Assembly (NCBI RefSeq): GCF_002387895.1
Contig: NZ_DGLI01000044.1
Span: 119,938 to 183,937 of the forward strand
Direction of reading: 5' to 3'
Length of the DNA: 64,000 nt
From: Clostridium sp. UBA4548
GTDB taxonomy: Bacteria > Bacillota > Clostridia > Clostridiales > Clostridiaceae
In this document: positions 52,116-60,436 of the stretch, piece by piece
Numbering within the stretch: position 1 is the stretch's first letter
How the letters are laid out: each line of letters starts with the position of its first letter
Program-made: the position numbers and the translations under genes
Notes under the pieces: model-generated
Databases searched by the model: none
What the model saw: the letters and a program-made list of their open reading frames with translations, nothing else
What the model was told of the DNA's origin: nothing

Positions 52116-53660
52116 ATGAAAAAAATTATTGCTCTTGTCACCTCTGCGGTGATTATTTCTTCTTTTTTTGCTACTTCTTCAGCTACAGCTAAAGTAAATG
52201 GCCATGATTTCAAGGTTGAGAAGTTTGGTAAATATTCCACTGATCTTAAAGGTGTAAACCAATTATTTAAGGACAATAATGACAAATTTAAAATCAAAAA
52301 TGCTGAAGATGAATTTACTACTAAAAGTTCCAAAAAGGATTCCTTAGGTTATACCCACTTAAAATTGCAGCAAACAGTAAAAGGTGTACCAGTTTTTGGA
52401 CATGAGTATATAGTACATTTTAATGATAATGGGGAAGTTTATTCTGTAAACGGAAATTACAATCCTAAGGCAAAAGAATTCAAAAAATCTAAAGAATACA
52501 TTACTCCAGGTGAAGCTGAAAATAAAGCTTTTGGAATTATTGATTACGACCCCAGCAGTTTAGATGCTGACTTCCCTAACAATGGAAAAGCAAAGCTATA
52601 TTTATATAATTTGAACAATGAATATATCCCAGTATATTTAGTACAAATTAACTATTTACTTCCTACGCCAGGTAACTGGAGTATCTTTGTTAATGCTTAC
52701 ACTGGTGAAATTGTGAATAAGTATAATAAATTTGCAAATGTTACTGCTACAGGCAGTGGCAAAGGTGTTCTAGGTGATACTAAAACACTTAACCTAGATA
52801 AAGTTACTACCTCAAAGGGCACCTCCTATAATCTAACAGATTTAACTAGAGGTGCTACAATCTCCACCTACACAAGTAACTATGGAACCCGAACTCCAGG
52901 AACTTTAATATCTTCTACAACAACTACTATCAATGATCCTGCAGCAGTTGACGCTCACTATTATGCTGGAGTAGTTTACGATTACTATAAAAACAAATTT
53001 AATCGAAACAGTATAAATGGATCTGGCATGGCTATAAAATCTAGTGTCCATTATTCAAGAAATTATGTTAATGCAGGTTGGACTGGAACTCAAATGGTTT
53101 ATGGTGATGGCGATGGTGTTAATTCATTAGCCTTATCTGGAGGTCTAGATGTCATCGCTCATGAAATTACTCACGGAGTAGACCAATATGAAGCTGATTT
53201 GATATACCAAAATCAATCAGGTGCTCTAAATGAGTCAATGTCAGATGCCTTTGGAGTTTTTGTAGAGTACTATGCTCAAAATAGTAAGTTTGACTGGCTA
53301 ATGGGTGAAGATATTTGGACCCCTAAAGTTGCAAATGATGCCTTAAGAGATATTTCAGATCCTACTAAATACGGTGATCCTGCTCATATGAATAACTATG
53401 TTAATACAACTCAAGATAATGGTGGTGTTCATACCAATAGTGGAATACCTAATAAAGCTTGCTATCTAATAACAAATAATCTTGGTGTTAACAAAGCAGA
53501 GCAAATTTACTATAGAGCATTAACTCAATATATGACTGCCTCCACAGACTTCTCTGCTGCAAGAGCATGTCTTGCTCAAGCTGCAGCTGACCTTTATGGT
53601 TCAGGTAGTGCTGAAGTTACAGCAGTTCATAATGCCTTTAGTGCAGTAGGAGTAAATTAA
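52116..53660 (+). CDS. Secreted thermolysin-type metalloprotease (M4)
   Basis: The 514-residue preproenzyme has a signal peptide (1-25, MKKIIALVTSAVIISSF...ATA), an FTP/PepSY propeptide (about 30-205), then the M4 catalytic domain. The zinc site is VIAHEITHG near residue 348 with the third ligand in ALNESMSDAFG, and the late catalytic histidine is in GGVHTNSGI. It degrades extracellular protein, supplying peptides for the OPT/PepV/M18 pathway. TTAGGAGATGTGTT precedes the ATG. A terminator follows. Confidence 0.96.
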   Translation: MKKIIALVTSAVIISSFFATSSATAKVNGHDFKVEKFGKYSTDLKGVNQLFKDNNDKFKIKNAEDEFTTKSSKKDSLGYTHLKLQQTVKGVPVFGHEYIVHFNDNGEVYSVNGNYNPKAKEFKKSKEYITPGEAENKAFGIIDYDPSSLDADFPNNGKAKLYLYNLNNEYIPVYLVQINYLLPTPGNWSIFVNAYTGEIVNKYNKFANVTATGSGKGVLGDTKTLNLDKVTTSKGTSYNLTDLTRGATISTYTSNYGTRTPGTLISSTTTTINDPAAVDAHYYAGVVYDYYKNKFNRNSINGSGMAIKSSVHYSRNYVNAGWTGTQMVYGDGDGVNSLALSGGLDVIAHEITHGVDQYEADLIYQNQSGALNESMSDAFGVFVEYYAQNSKFDWLMGEDIWTPKVANDALRDISDPTKYGDPAHMNNYVNTTQDNGGVHTNSGIPNKACYLITNNLGVNKAEQIYYRALTQYMTASTDFSAARACLAQAAADLYGSGSAEVTAVHNAFSAVGVN

Positions 53661-53670
53661 CCAAAATAAA

Positions 53671-53702
53671 AAAAATTAGCAGGGACTTCCTTGCTAATTT
53701 TT
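53671..53702 (+). terminator. Terminator after the M4 protease
   Basis: AAATTAGCA and TTGCTAATTT (imperfect centre) form a stem flanked by a long A-run and TTTTTT. Confidence 0.8.
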
Positions 53703-53741
53703 TACAATTACAACTTAATTATTTTAATCATTATTTATAAA

Positions 53742-54728
53742 TTATAATACAACCTCTTCAACAAATAAGGTTAAGTTATCCTTATTGTTTAAGTCAATAT
53801 ATTCTCGTTCACCATTATTCTCCACCATTACAACTGGTCTAATAGGAAAATTTCTATTTTGGAGAATTAATATTCCAACCTTACCATTATTTAACTTCAC
53901 CTCTACACCAACGGGGTATAAATATATAGATTTGTTGAAAGACTTATAGACTTCCTCATCATACTTTCTTAAGGTTTCTGCCTGAACCTTCTCCATAGCT
54001 TGGTGAAGTAACATTTTCTCATTATTTATTGCATTTAAATATCCATTACATATACTTACAATTTTAGCGAACTCATGAATTTTGCTTCCCTTTAACCCCT
54101 CAGGGTATCCAGTTCCATTAACATTTTCATGGTGAAGTAGAACGGAAATATATGTTGAGGTGTCAAAAATGTAATTCTTTTTTAATAAATTATATCCTTC
54201 TAAGGAATGTTCTTTCCCCTGTACTAAGAGCTTTCCTATATCATGAAGTAACGCCCCTACTGCTAAATTAAATAACTTTTTATAATTATATCCATAGTTA
54301 ACCCCTACCATAATGGAAAGTATTGCTACATCAATTCCATGAATGCACATTTCAGTCATTTCGTCAGTATGCCCAAAGGTATTGATAAACAATGCATTTT
54401 CTGACATATCAATTTGTGCAATAATTTCTTCAACCATTTCTTTTATAATTTTATCATTTATTTTTTTTGTAGCTTTAATGGAATAAAACTCTGCTTTCAA
54501 AGTTCTTATCATTTTTAGTTTTGTTTCCGAATCTAACACTTCTTTAAGCACAATGTCACTTATGCCATCATCTGTATATACTAAATTAATTTTCATATTT
54601 TGAATTGATTTAATATATTTTTCGTTTAATTTTATTCCCCTATTTAAATACATTACCCCATTATCCATGTAAATTGGAAAAGCTAGTTCTTTGCCTATTA
54701 TTTTATTGCTTACTATAGATAATTTCAT
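53742..54728 (-). CDS. HD-GYP-like signalling protein
   Basis: The 328-residue protein has an N-terminal region (about 1-125) and an HD-GYP domain with VGALLHDIGK and the family's HHENVNGTGYPEGL. The usual second half of this motif (HHERxDGxGYP) appears with N in place of D (NGTGYP). HD-GYP proteins hydrolyse cyclic-di-GMP or related nucleotides; the altered loop may change activity. The ATG at 54728 follows GGAGGAAGAA; the TTG at 54740 overlaps the site. It is a single gene. Confidence 0.82.
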   Translation of the reverse strand: MKLSIVSNKIIGKELAFPIYMDNGVMYLNRGIKLNEKYIKSIQNMKINLVYTDDGISDIVLKEVLDSETKLKMIRTLKAEFYSIKATKKINDKIIKEMVEEIIAQIDMSENALFINTFGHTDEMTEMCIHGIDVAILSIMVGVNYGYNYKKLFNLAVGALLHDIGKLLVQGKEHSLEGYNLLKKNYIFDTSTYISVLLHHENVNGTGYPEGLKGSKIHEFAKIVSICNGYLNAINNEKMLLHQAMEKVQAETLRKYDEEVYKSFNKSIYLYPVGVEVKLNNGKVGILILQNRNFPIRPVVMVENNGEREYIDLNNKDNLTLFVEEVVL

Positions 54729-55231
54729 TTCTTCCTCCAATAATTTTCTTTTGTTGTCTTAATATCTTCTTAATATTATTAAATATAATCCTTTTAATTT
54801 CATGGTTAAATTTCTATATGTAAATAAAGATTTTATATTGTTAAATTCATTAACATTATTAATTATTATAACATGAAACAGTAAATAAATTTTAATTAAT
54901 TCATATTTTTTTAATATGTTTTAATTTTTATTTTATAAATTTCACTCTAAGTAATCCACAAAATTTCATATAAAACTAAAAGGAACTTATATGGAAAACT
55001 CTAACTTTTTTCTTATATCAATGGATAATACTTGCATAATAAATTATAATTAATAATATGAGTCTTTTTGTTTTAACTATTAAGAATACCATAAACCTTC
55101 AATTTAAGGTATCCTTGGTATCTCTTGAACAAACTTTTATATGATTAGTAGCTTTGTTTTAACAAATAGCAATCCGCATAGTTAAAGTGTATAGCCTATT
55201 TTATTATTTAGTAGATTGGAGAGATGATTTT
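54729..55231. other. Divergent gap with a hairpin
   Basis: About 500 bases, very AT-rich. A nested hairpin at 55086-55121 (ATACC/GGTAT around ACCTT/AAGGT) lies in the leader of the PLP-enzyme gene. Nothing else clear. Confidence 0.45.
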
Positions 55232-56221
55232 ATGTTTAATATTCCTGAAAAATTAAATATAGCAAATTTGCCTACTAAGATTCAAAAATTAGAAAGACTC
55301 ACTAAGGAACTTCAAGGTCCTAATATTTTTATTAAGAGAGATGATGAAACTGGTTCAGAAATCTCAGGTAATAAAATAAGAAAACTAGAATTTTCTGTAA
55401 AAGAAGCTTTAAATCAAGGTTGCAACCTATTAATAACCTGTGGTGGTATTCAATCTAATCACTGTAGGGCTACTGCTGCTATTGCTGCAAAGCTTGGATT
55501 AAAGTCTTCCCTTGTTTTAAGGGGATCAGAAGCAACCGATATTGATGGGAATTTATTTTTAAATAAACTTCTAGGTGCAGATATAAAGTTTATAACAGCT
55601 GAAGATTATAAACACAATAGAATGTTGATAATGGAAAACCTTAAAACTGAATATGAAAAACAAGGATTTAAACCATACATTATCCCCGAAGGTGCCTCGA
55701 ATGGCATAGGAACTTTTGGTTATTTTAATGCTATGGAGGAAATTCTTAATCAGGAAAAGGATATGAATATACGTTTTGATAAAATAATAGTTGCTGTAGG
55801 TTCAGGAGGTACCCATGCTGGTCTTTTACTTAGTAAAAAAATCTTAGGCTTTAATGGTGAAATCTACGGTATAAATGTTTGTGACAATGAAGATTACTTT
55901 AAGAATAGAATTCTTAATATTTTAGATGAAAGCATTAATTATTTAAACATGGACTTAACTTTTAATCTTGATGAAGTTCATATAATTGATGGTTATGTTG
56001 GAAGAGGATATGCTCTAAGCACTCCTGAAACTTTATCATTCATACTCCATATTGCTCAACTTGAAGGCCTAATATTAGATCCAGTTTATACCGGCAAAGC
56101 TATGTATGGATTAGCTGAGGAAATTAAAAAGGGAACTTTTAAAAAGGATGAGAACATCTTATTTATCCATACTGGAGGTCTTTTCGGTCTATATCCTCAG
56201 AGAGACTTATTTAACTTTTAA
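55232..56221 (+). CDS. PLP-dependent D-cysteine desulfhydrase / ACC deaminase-like enzyme
   Basis: The 329-residue fold-type II PLP enzyme has the lysine-bearing SGNKIRKLEFSVKEAL segment (Lys near residue 45), TCGGIQSNHCRATAAIAAKLG, and a phosphate-binding VGSGGTHAGLL loop. The late GLILDPVYTGKAMYGL is characteristic of the D-cysteine desulfhydrase/1-aminocyclopropane-1-carboxylate deaminase group. The substrate is not resolved by eye. The ATG at 55232 follows TTGGAGAGATG; an in-frame ATG at 55187 has no site. A terminator follows. Confidence 0.88.
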   Translation: MFNIPEKLNIANLPTKIQKLERLTKELQGPNIFIKRDDETGSEISGNKIRKLEFSVKEALNQGCNLLITCGGIQSNHCRATAAIAAKLGLKSSLVLRGSEATDIDGNLFLNKLLGADIKFITAEDYKHNRMLIMENLKTEYEKQGFKPYIIPEGASNGIGTFGYFNAMEEILNQEKDMNIRFDKIIVAVGSGGTHAGLLLSKKILGFNGEIYGINVCDNEDYFKNRILNILDESINYLNMDLTFNLDEVHIIDGYVGRGYALSTPETLSFILHIAQLEGLILDPVYTGKAMYGLAEEIKKGTFKKDENILFIHTGGLFGLYPQRDLFNF

Positions 56222-56308
56222 ATCAATAAGTAGATTAACACATGATTTAACACTTAAATTAGATAAGATTTTCATAATTAGTTAGAAATCCTAATAACTT
56301 ATATAAAC

Positions 56309-56348
56309 TGAAAGCACTATGGATACAACCTAATTCATAGTGCTTTCA
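56309..56348 (+). terminator. Terminator after the PLP-enzyme gene
   Basis: A perfect 13-bp stem TGAAAGCACTATG/CATAGTGCTTTCA with a 14-base loop. The T-run is weak. The rest of the gap to 56540 shows nothing clear. Confidence 0.6.
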
Positions 56349-56540
56349 ATGTGTTAAACTATTCAATTAATCATAAGCCTTTCTTACTTATGCTAAGTTT
56401 AAATTTGTGAAAAATCCCTAAACAACCTTTTAATTCATTAATATATATAGACTTATTTAACATAGTGTTGTATTTATATTTAAATTGAGACTTACTTTAT
56501 TCAATATATGTTAATTCAAAGCCTTAGTTCCTTTACTCTA

Positions 56541-57296
56541 TTATAAAAAACCTAGATTTTTCAAAAACTTCAGAGACTCAGCTAGCTGATTTATATCAAA
56601 AACTTCTATAGCCCAGTTAGCTTCAGGGCAATAAAGCTTCAACATTTCCAAGGTTTTCACCATATTAATTTTCCCATTGCTAAGCCCATTATGATTATCC
56701 AAAACCCCTTCATTGTTATGTAAATGCACATGCTTCACCCTTTTATTAAGACCTTTAATCCAATGGTCAATTGACTTAGATGAGCAGGTGTTAACATGAC
56801 CTATATCTAAACAGGCAGAAAAGTTAGGGTTGTTTACTTCATCAATAATTTCACCCATAAGTATATAATCATCATCATATACATTTTCAATATGTATTTC
56901 CATCTCCTCAAGTTTCCCCTGTGTAAACTCTTTCCAAAAACCCTTGGAATGTTCAAGCCATTGTTTTTCCCAATAAGTATGTGGAATACATCCTGTATGG
57001 TATACTATACGCTTAGCTTTAAATTGTTTTGCTACCTGAAATCCTTGTGTAAACCTCATATTAGCAACCCTTCTGATCTCAGGATCATTGCTTCCAGGAA
57101 TTAAATCTGAAAAAGGCCCATGAAAAGATATCTCCTTTACTTTATGAATATATTCCCTAAGCTCTGACACATACCTTTCCTTATCATCTAGAACCATAGC
57201 ATTAGCAAACATAACAACTTCTAATCCTACACCGTATTCTGTTACTAAATGTTCTAACTTGCTAAATTCATCTAATTGTGAAATATATACTTTCAT
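56541..57296 (-). CDS. TIM-barrel sugar-phosphate isomerase/epimerase-like protein
   Basis: The 251-residue protein fits the AP-endonuclease-2 superfamily TIM barrel: FHGPFSDLIPGSND, RIVYHTGCIPHTYW, HIENVYDDDY (glutamate), SACLDIGHVNTC, and VKHVHLHNNEG, with metal-binding histidines and glutamates in the expected order. These domains occur in sugar isomerases and DNA-repair endonucleases; which one this is cannot be told. The ATG at 57296 follows ATGGAGAATAAA. It is a single gene. Confidence 0.8.
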   Translation of the reverse strand: MKVYISQLDEFSKLEHLVTEYGVGLEVVMFANAMVLDDKERYVSELREYIHKVKEISFHGPFSDLIPGSNDPEIRRVANMRFTQGFQVAKQFKAKRIVYHTGCIPHTYWEKQWLEHSKGFWKEFTQGKLEEMEIHIENVYDDDYILMGEIIDEVNNPNFSACLDIGHVNTCSSKSIDHWIKGLNKRVKHVHLHNNEGVLDNHNGLSNGKINMVKTLEMLKLYCPEANWAIEVFDINQLAESLKFLKNLGFL

Positions 57297-57745
57297 TTTA
57301 TTCTCCATTTTCCTATGTATTCTTTATAATGTATAGTAAAGAAACCTCTTAAATTCATAGTTTACCATATAATTTTCAACAGCTTCTTGTAGAACTATAT
57401 TAGTATATCACTTGCACTAAAACTTCCCTATAAAACAGAATTAAGTTTATGATATTTATAATTTCTTTTTAATAATATAAATTTACTTACACATATTTTT
57501 TTATAACTTTATATGGTCTTACATATTAAATTTATTTTAAAATACCATTTTTATATGAATTCTACAATATAATTTATTATAGTTTCAAAATATTTAATAG
57601 ATATGCACTTTATAGTCTTGCTAAATATGTATATAATGGAATAAGAAAATAGATGAATTTATGTTTATGCTAATCTATTGTAAAGTCTGTAACTAATCTT
57701 GCAACTTATACTTAAAAAGCATATAAAATAAAGTTGGAGGGAATT
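57297..57745. other. AT-rich divergent gap
   Basis: About 450 bases between the isomerase-like gene and the acyltransferase gene. A TATAAT near 57634 is a plausible -10 for the acyltransferase. Nothing else supported. Confidence 0.4.
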
Positions 57746-58462
57746 ATGCTAAGAACAATTGGATGGTATATAAGTTTTGCTGGTAGCTTAGTAGCTAAAT
57801 TGCCACAAATGTATATTGTAAAGTCCTTAGAGAAAAAAGGTGAACTAGCTCAGCGCGATGAGTATGTACATAAGACTACTTCAAAGTGGGCACTGAATAG
57901 AGTTAAACTCAGCGGTGCAAAGGTTCAAATTTTCGGCGAGGAAAACATTCCTAAAGATAAGCCTGTAGTGTTTATAAGTAATCATCAAGGCAATTTTGAT
58001 ATAGCTTTATTTATGAGTTATATAGACAAGCCTAAGGGATATGTTGCTAAAATTGAAATGAAAAAAATCCCTATACTTCGTGATTGGATGACTTATATGA
58101 ACTGCGTTTTTATGGATAGAAGTAGTATAAGAAAATCTGCTGAGGCCATAGTTGAAGGAGTAAATATAATTAAAAAGGGATACTCTCTTGTAATTTTTCC
58201 AGAAGGAACAAGAAGTAAGGGAGATAAAATTGGAGAATTTAAAGCAGGAAGTTTTAAACTTGCAACAAAGGCAAAAGTTCCTATAGTTCCTGTAACCATA
58301 ATAGGTTCTTATAAGCTCATGGAAGCCAATGGAAATAAGATTGTGCCTTCTCAAGTGGAAATGTACATTCACCCACCAGTGGACACTGCAAGTATTTCTA
58401 AAGAAGATTTAGAAGCACTTCCTGATAAGGTAAAGTCTATTATCGAAAGTAAACTTTGCTAA
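57746..58462 (+). CDS. Lysophospholipid acyltransferase (PlsC family)
   Basis: The 238-residue membrane-associated enzyme acylates lysophosphatidate to make phosphatidate. It has a hydrophobic N-terminus, the catalytic SNHQGNFDIALFM (H-x4-D) near residue 79, a FMDRSSIRKSAEAI segment and FPEGTRSKGDKIGEFKAGS (motif III). The ATG at 57746 follows TTGGAGGGAATT; the TTG 12 bases earlier overlaps the site. It belongs with the envelope and lipid genes (thioesterase, PAP2) in the window. Confidence 0.93.
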   Translation: MLRTIGWYISFAGSLVAKLPQMYIVKSLEKKGELAQRDEYVHKTTSKWALNRVKLSGAKVQIFGEENIPKDKPVVFISNHQGNFDIALFMSYIDKPKGYVAKIEMKKIPILRDWMTYMNCVFMDRSSIRKSAEAIVEGVNIIKKGYSLVIFPEGTRSKGDKIGEFKAGSFKLATKAKVPIVPVTIIGSYKLMEANGNKIVPSQVEMYIHPPVDTASISKEDLEALPDKVKSIIESKLC

Positions 58463-58600
58463 AATTACTTGGGGCCTTTAATATATCTGTGCTTATATTT
58501 CACAGATTTTTATAAATTTTGCTATATTGATTTCTATAAGATGTCTGTAGCATCTACACTTGTTCAAATGTGTACTATAAACATTTAGGGAGGATTTATT

Positions 58601-58990
58601 ATGTTTGAATGGAAAGATGAATATGAAACTGGTGTACCTCATGTAGATGAACAACATGTGAAGCTATTTGAAATTGGAAATAATGCTTATGATTTACTAA
58701 CAAACAATTTATCTATTGATAAGTATGATAAAATACTTGCTATTATTGAGGAATTGCGAGATTATGCTATATTTCACTTTAAATCTGAAGAAGATTATAT
58801 GTTAAGTATCGGTTATAAAAAATTCTTATCACACAAAGTGCAACATGATGAATTTATAAAAAAAGTGAATAGTATTGACTATAGCCGCATAGATTATGGC
58901 CAAAATGAATATATACTAGAATTATTACAGTTTGTGCACAAGTGGATATGTGAGCATATTTTAATAAGCGATCAAGGATATACACAGTAA
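58601..58990 (+). CDS. Bacteriohemerythrin
   Basis: The 129-residue four-helix protein binds oxygen at a di-iron centre. The ligand pattern is intact: GVPHVDEQHVKLFEI, HFKSEEDYM, HKVQHDEF and a final HKWICEHILISDQGY. It probably senses or scavenges oxygen in an anaerobe, together with desulfoferrodoxin encoded elsewhere in the window. AGGGAGGATTTATT precedes the ATG, and a terminator follows the stop. Confidence 0.94.
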   Translation: MFEWKDEYETGVPHVDEQHVKLFEIGNNAYDLLTNNLSIDKYDKILAIIEELRDYAIFHFKSEEDYMLSIGYKKFLSHKVQHDEFIKKVNSIDYSRIDYGQNEYILELLQFVHKWICEHILISDQGYTQ

Positions 58991-59021
58991 AAAAGTATGG
59001 CTATAAAAGCCATACTTTTTT
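58989..59021 (+). terminator. Terminator after the hemerythrin gene
   Basis: AAAAAGTATGGCT pairs with AGCCATACTTTTT around ATAAA and is followed by more T. It overlaps the hemerythrin stop. The following gap to 59239 has nothing clear. Confidence 0.88.
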
Positions 59022-59239
59022 GATTTAAGAAAAATAGGTTGTCATACATAGTTTGGGTTACTTGTATGATTATTTAACTATTTATATTATTATCTATCCA
59101 ATTCATAAATATACTTAGAATTATAGTTTAATTTACTAAAACAACCTTTCAATAAAAACTAATCCCATTAAATAGTTTTATAGATCAAACTTGAATTTAT
59201 GAAATCATATTTAACCAAATCATAATTTATATAATAAAA

Positions 59240-59264
59240 GGATGTCTTTAATAAAAGACATCCT
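59240..59264 (-). terminator. Terminator overlapping the 59248 gene end
   Basis: AGGATGTCTTT/AAAGACATCCT with a 3-base loop region runs on the minus strand into TTTTATTAT. It overlaps the last codons of the HD-GYP gene. Confidence 0.82.
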
Positions 59265-59886
59265 CTATAATGTAATAATTACCATCTTCAATCAATCCAT
59301 GTTCTTCTATGAACTTTACAAATAAAGGAACCAACTCTTTATCAAATTGCTTTTCTACATTATCCATAAGTTCTTGAACCGCTTCTTTTATAGTCATACT
59401 TTTTTTGTAAGTTCTTTCACTAACCATAGCATCAAAAGAATCACATATACTTAGTATCTTACATAGTTTATTAATATTATTATCATTTAATTTATGGGGA
59501 TAACCCATTCCGTCAACTCTCTCATGGTGATGAAGTATTAATTCTAATTCCTCGTTGAAAATCCCTGTATACTTAACAATGTCATAACCATAGTAGGAAT
59601 GTTTTTTTATTATTTCATATTCTTCTTTTGTCAATTCTTCACTTTTATTAAGTATATCATTTGGAATTCTAATTTTTCCTATATCGTGTAATAATGCTGC
59701 GTAATGAAGTTTAGTAATATCCTCTTTTTCACACTGAATATATCTAGCAAAACTTGTAGCGTAATTAACTACATTATAACAATGCGTTAACGTATCTTTG
59801 CTTTTTCCTTCTAATTCTCTCAGTAGATTTTTCAAAATACTAGCTTTTGTTTCTTCTAAACAATCACTACACATAAATTTCATCAT
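59248..59886 (-). CDS. HD-GYP domain protein
   Basis: The 212-residue protein is mostly one HD-GYP domain. It has the HD pair LLHDIGKIRIPNDIL, a helix HSYYGYDIVKYTG, the signature HHHERVDGMGYPHKL with intact Asp, and SICDSFDAMVSERTYKKS. Such domains hydrolyse cyclic-di-GMP or other cyclic dinucleotides. No GGDEF partner or sensor domain is in the window. A GGGGGAA site precedes the ATG (59886 or 59883). It is a single gene. Confidence 0.92.
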   Translation of the reverse strand: MMKFMCSDCLEETKASILKNLLRELEGKSKDTLTHCYNVVNYATSFARYIQCEKEDITKLHYAALLHDIGKIRIPNDILNKSEELTKEEYEIIKKHSYYGYDIVKYTGIFNEELELILHHHERVDGMGYPHKLNDNNINKLCKILSICDSFDAMVSERTYKKSMTIKEAVQELMDNVEKQFDKELVPLFVKFIEEHGLIEDGNYYIIEDVFY

Positions 59887-60164
59887 TCCCCCATTTTAAT
59901 TTATTTATTTTCATTAAAGTAAATTTATTTTCAATAATAATATAACATGTGATTTTCCAATATTCAACATTTTTCTGCATATTTACTTACATTTCACAAA
60001 TTTATAACATTTTTACCAATTAATTCGACATATTTCTACCAACCTCTTAGTCTTCACACTAAAAATAAGCCCTTTCTCCCTATAAGTTTAATTCCAAACT
60101 ATAAATTCATATAGAAACCTTTAAATACTTAAGCTCTCTTGTAAACTTTCTTTAAGAAACCCTG

Positions 60165-60226
60165 CATAGATGAGACTTGTAAAACATCTCAATATGAATA
60201 CTTAATTCATATTTTCTCATCAAATG
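60165..60226 (+). promoter_or_regulatory. Structured element upstream of the PFOR gene
   Basis: GATGAGA (60169-60175) pairs with TCTCATC (60215-60221), extended by CAT/ATG around short mismatches. The enclosed region holds a second perfect hairpin AATATGAAT/ATTCATATT (60191-60213). No T-run follows. The rest of the 59887-60436 gap is AT-rich; the PFOR promoter lies here but I cannot fix it. Confidence 0.5.
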
Positions 60227-60436
60227 TTCCTGGTTAACGAAGGAGCAATCTATATTTAAACCTTAAAATTCTTCTCATCAACTGCTATTTATATCTCTTT
60301 GTATTACTTTATAAAATTTTAATGTATGGACTGTGTATTCCTAGTAAATAATAGAATAGGTAAGATTTAATGTAAGGTACTTACTCACTCATAAATCTTG
60401 TAGGTGCTTAAATCATTATAGAGGAGGATTTTATTA

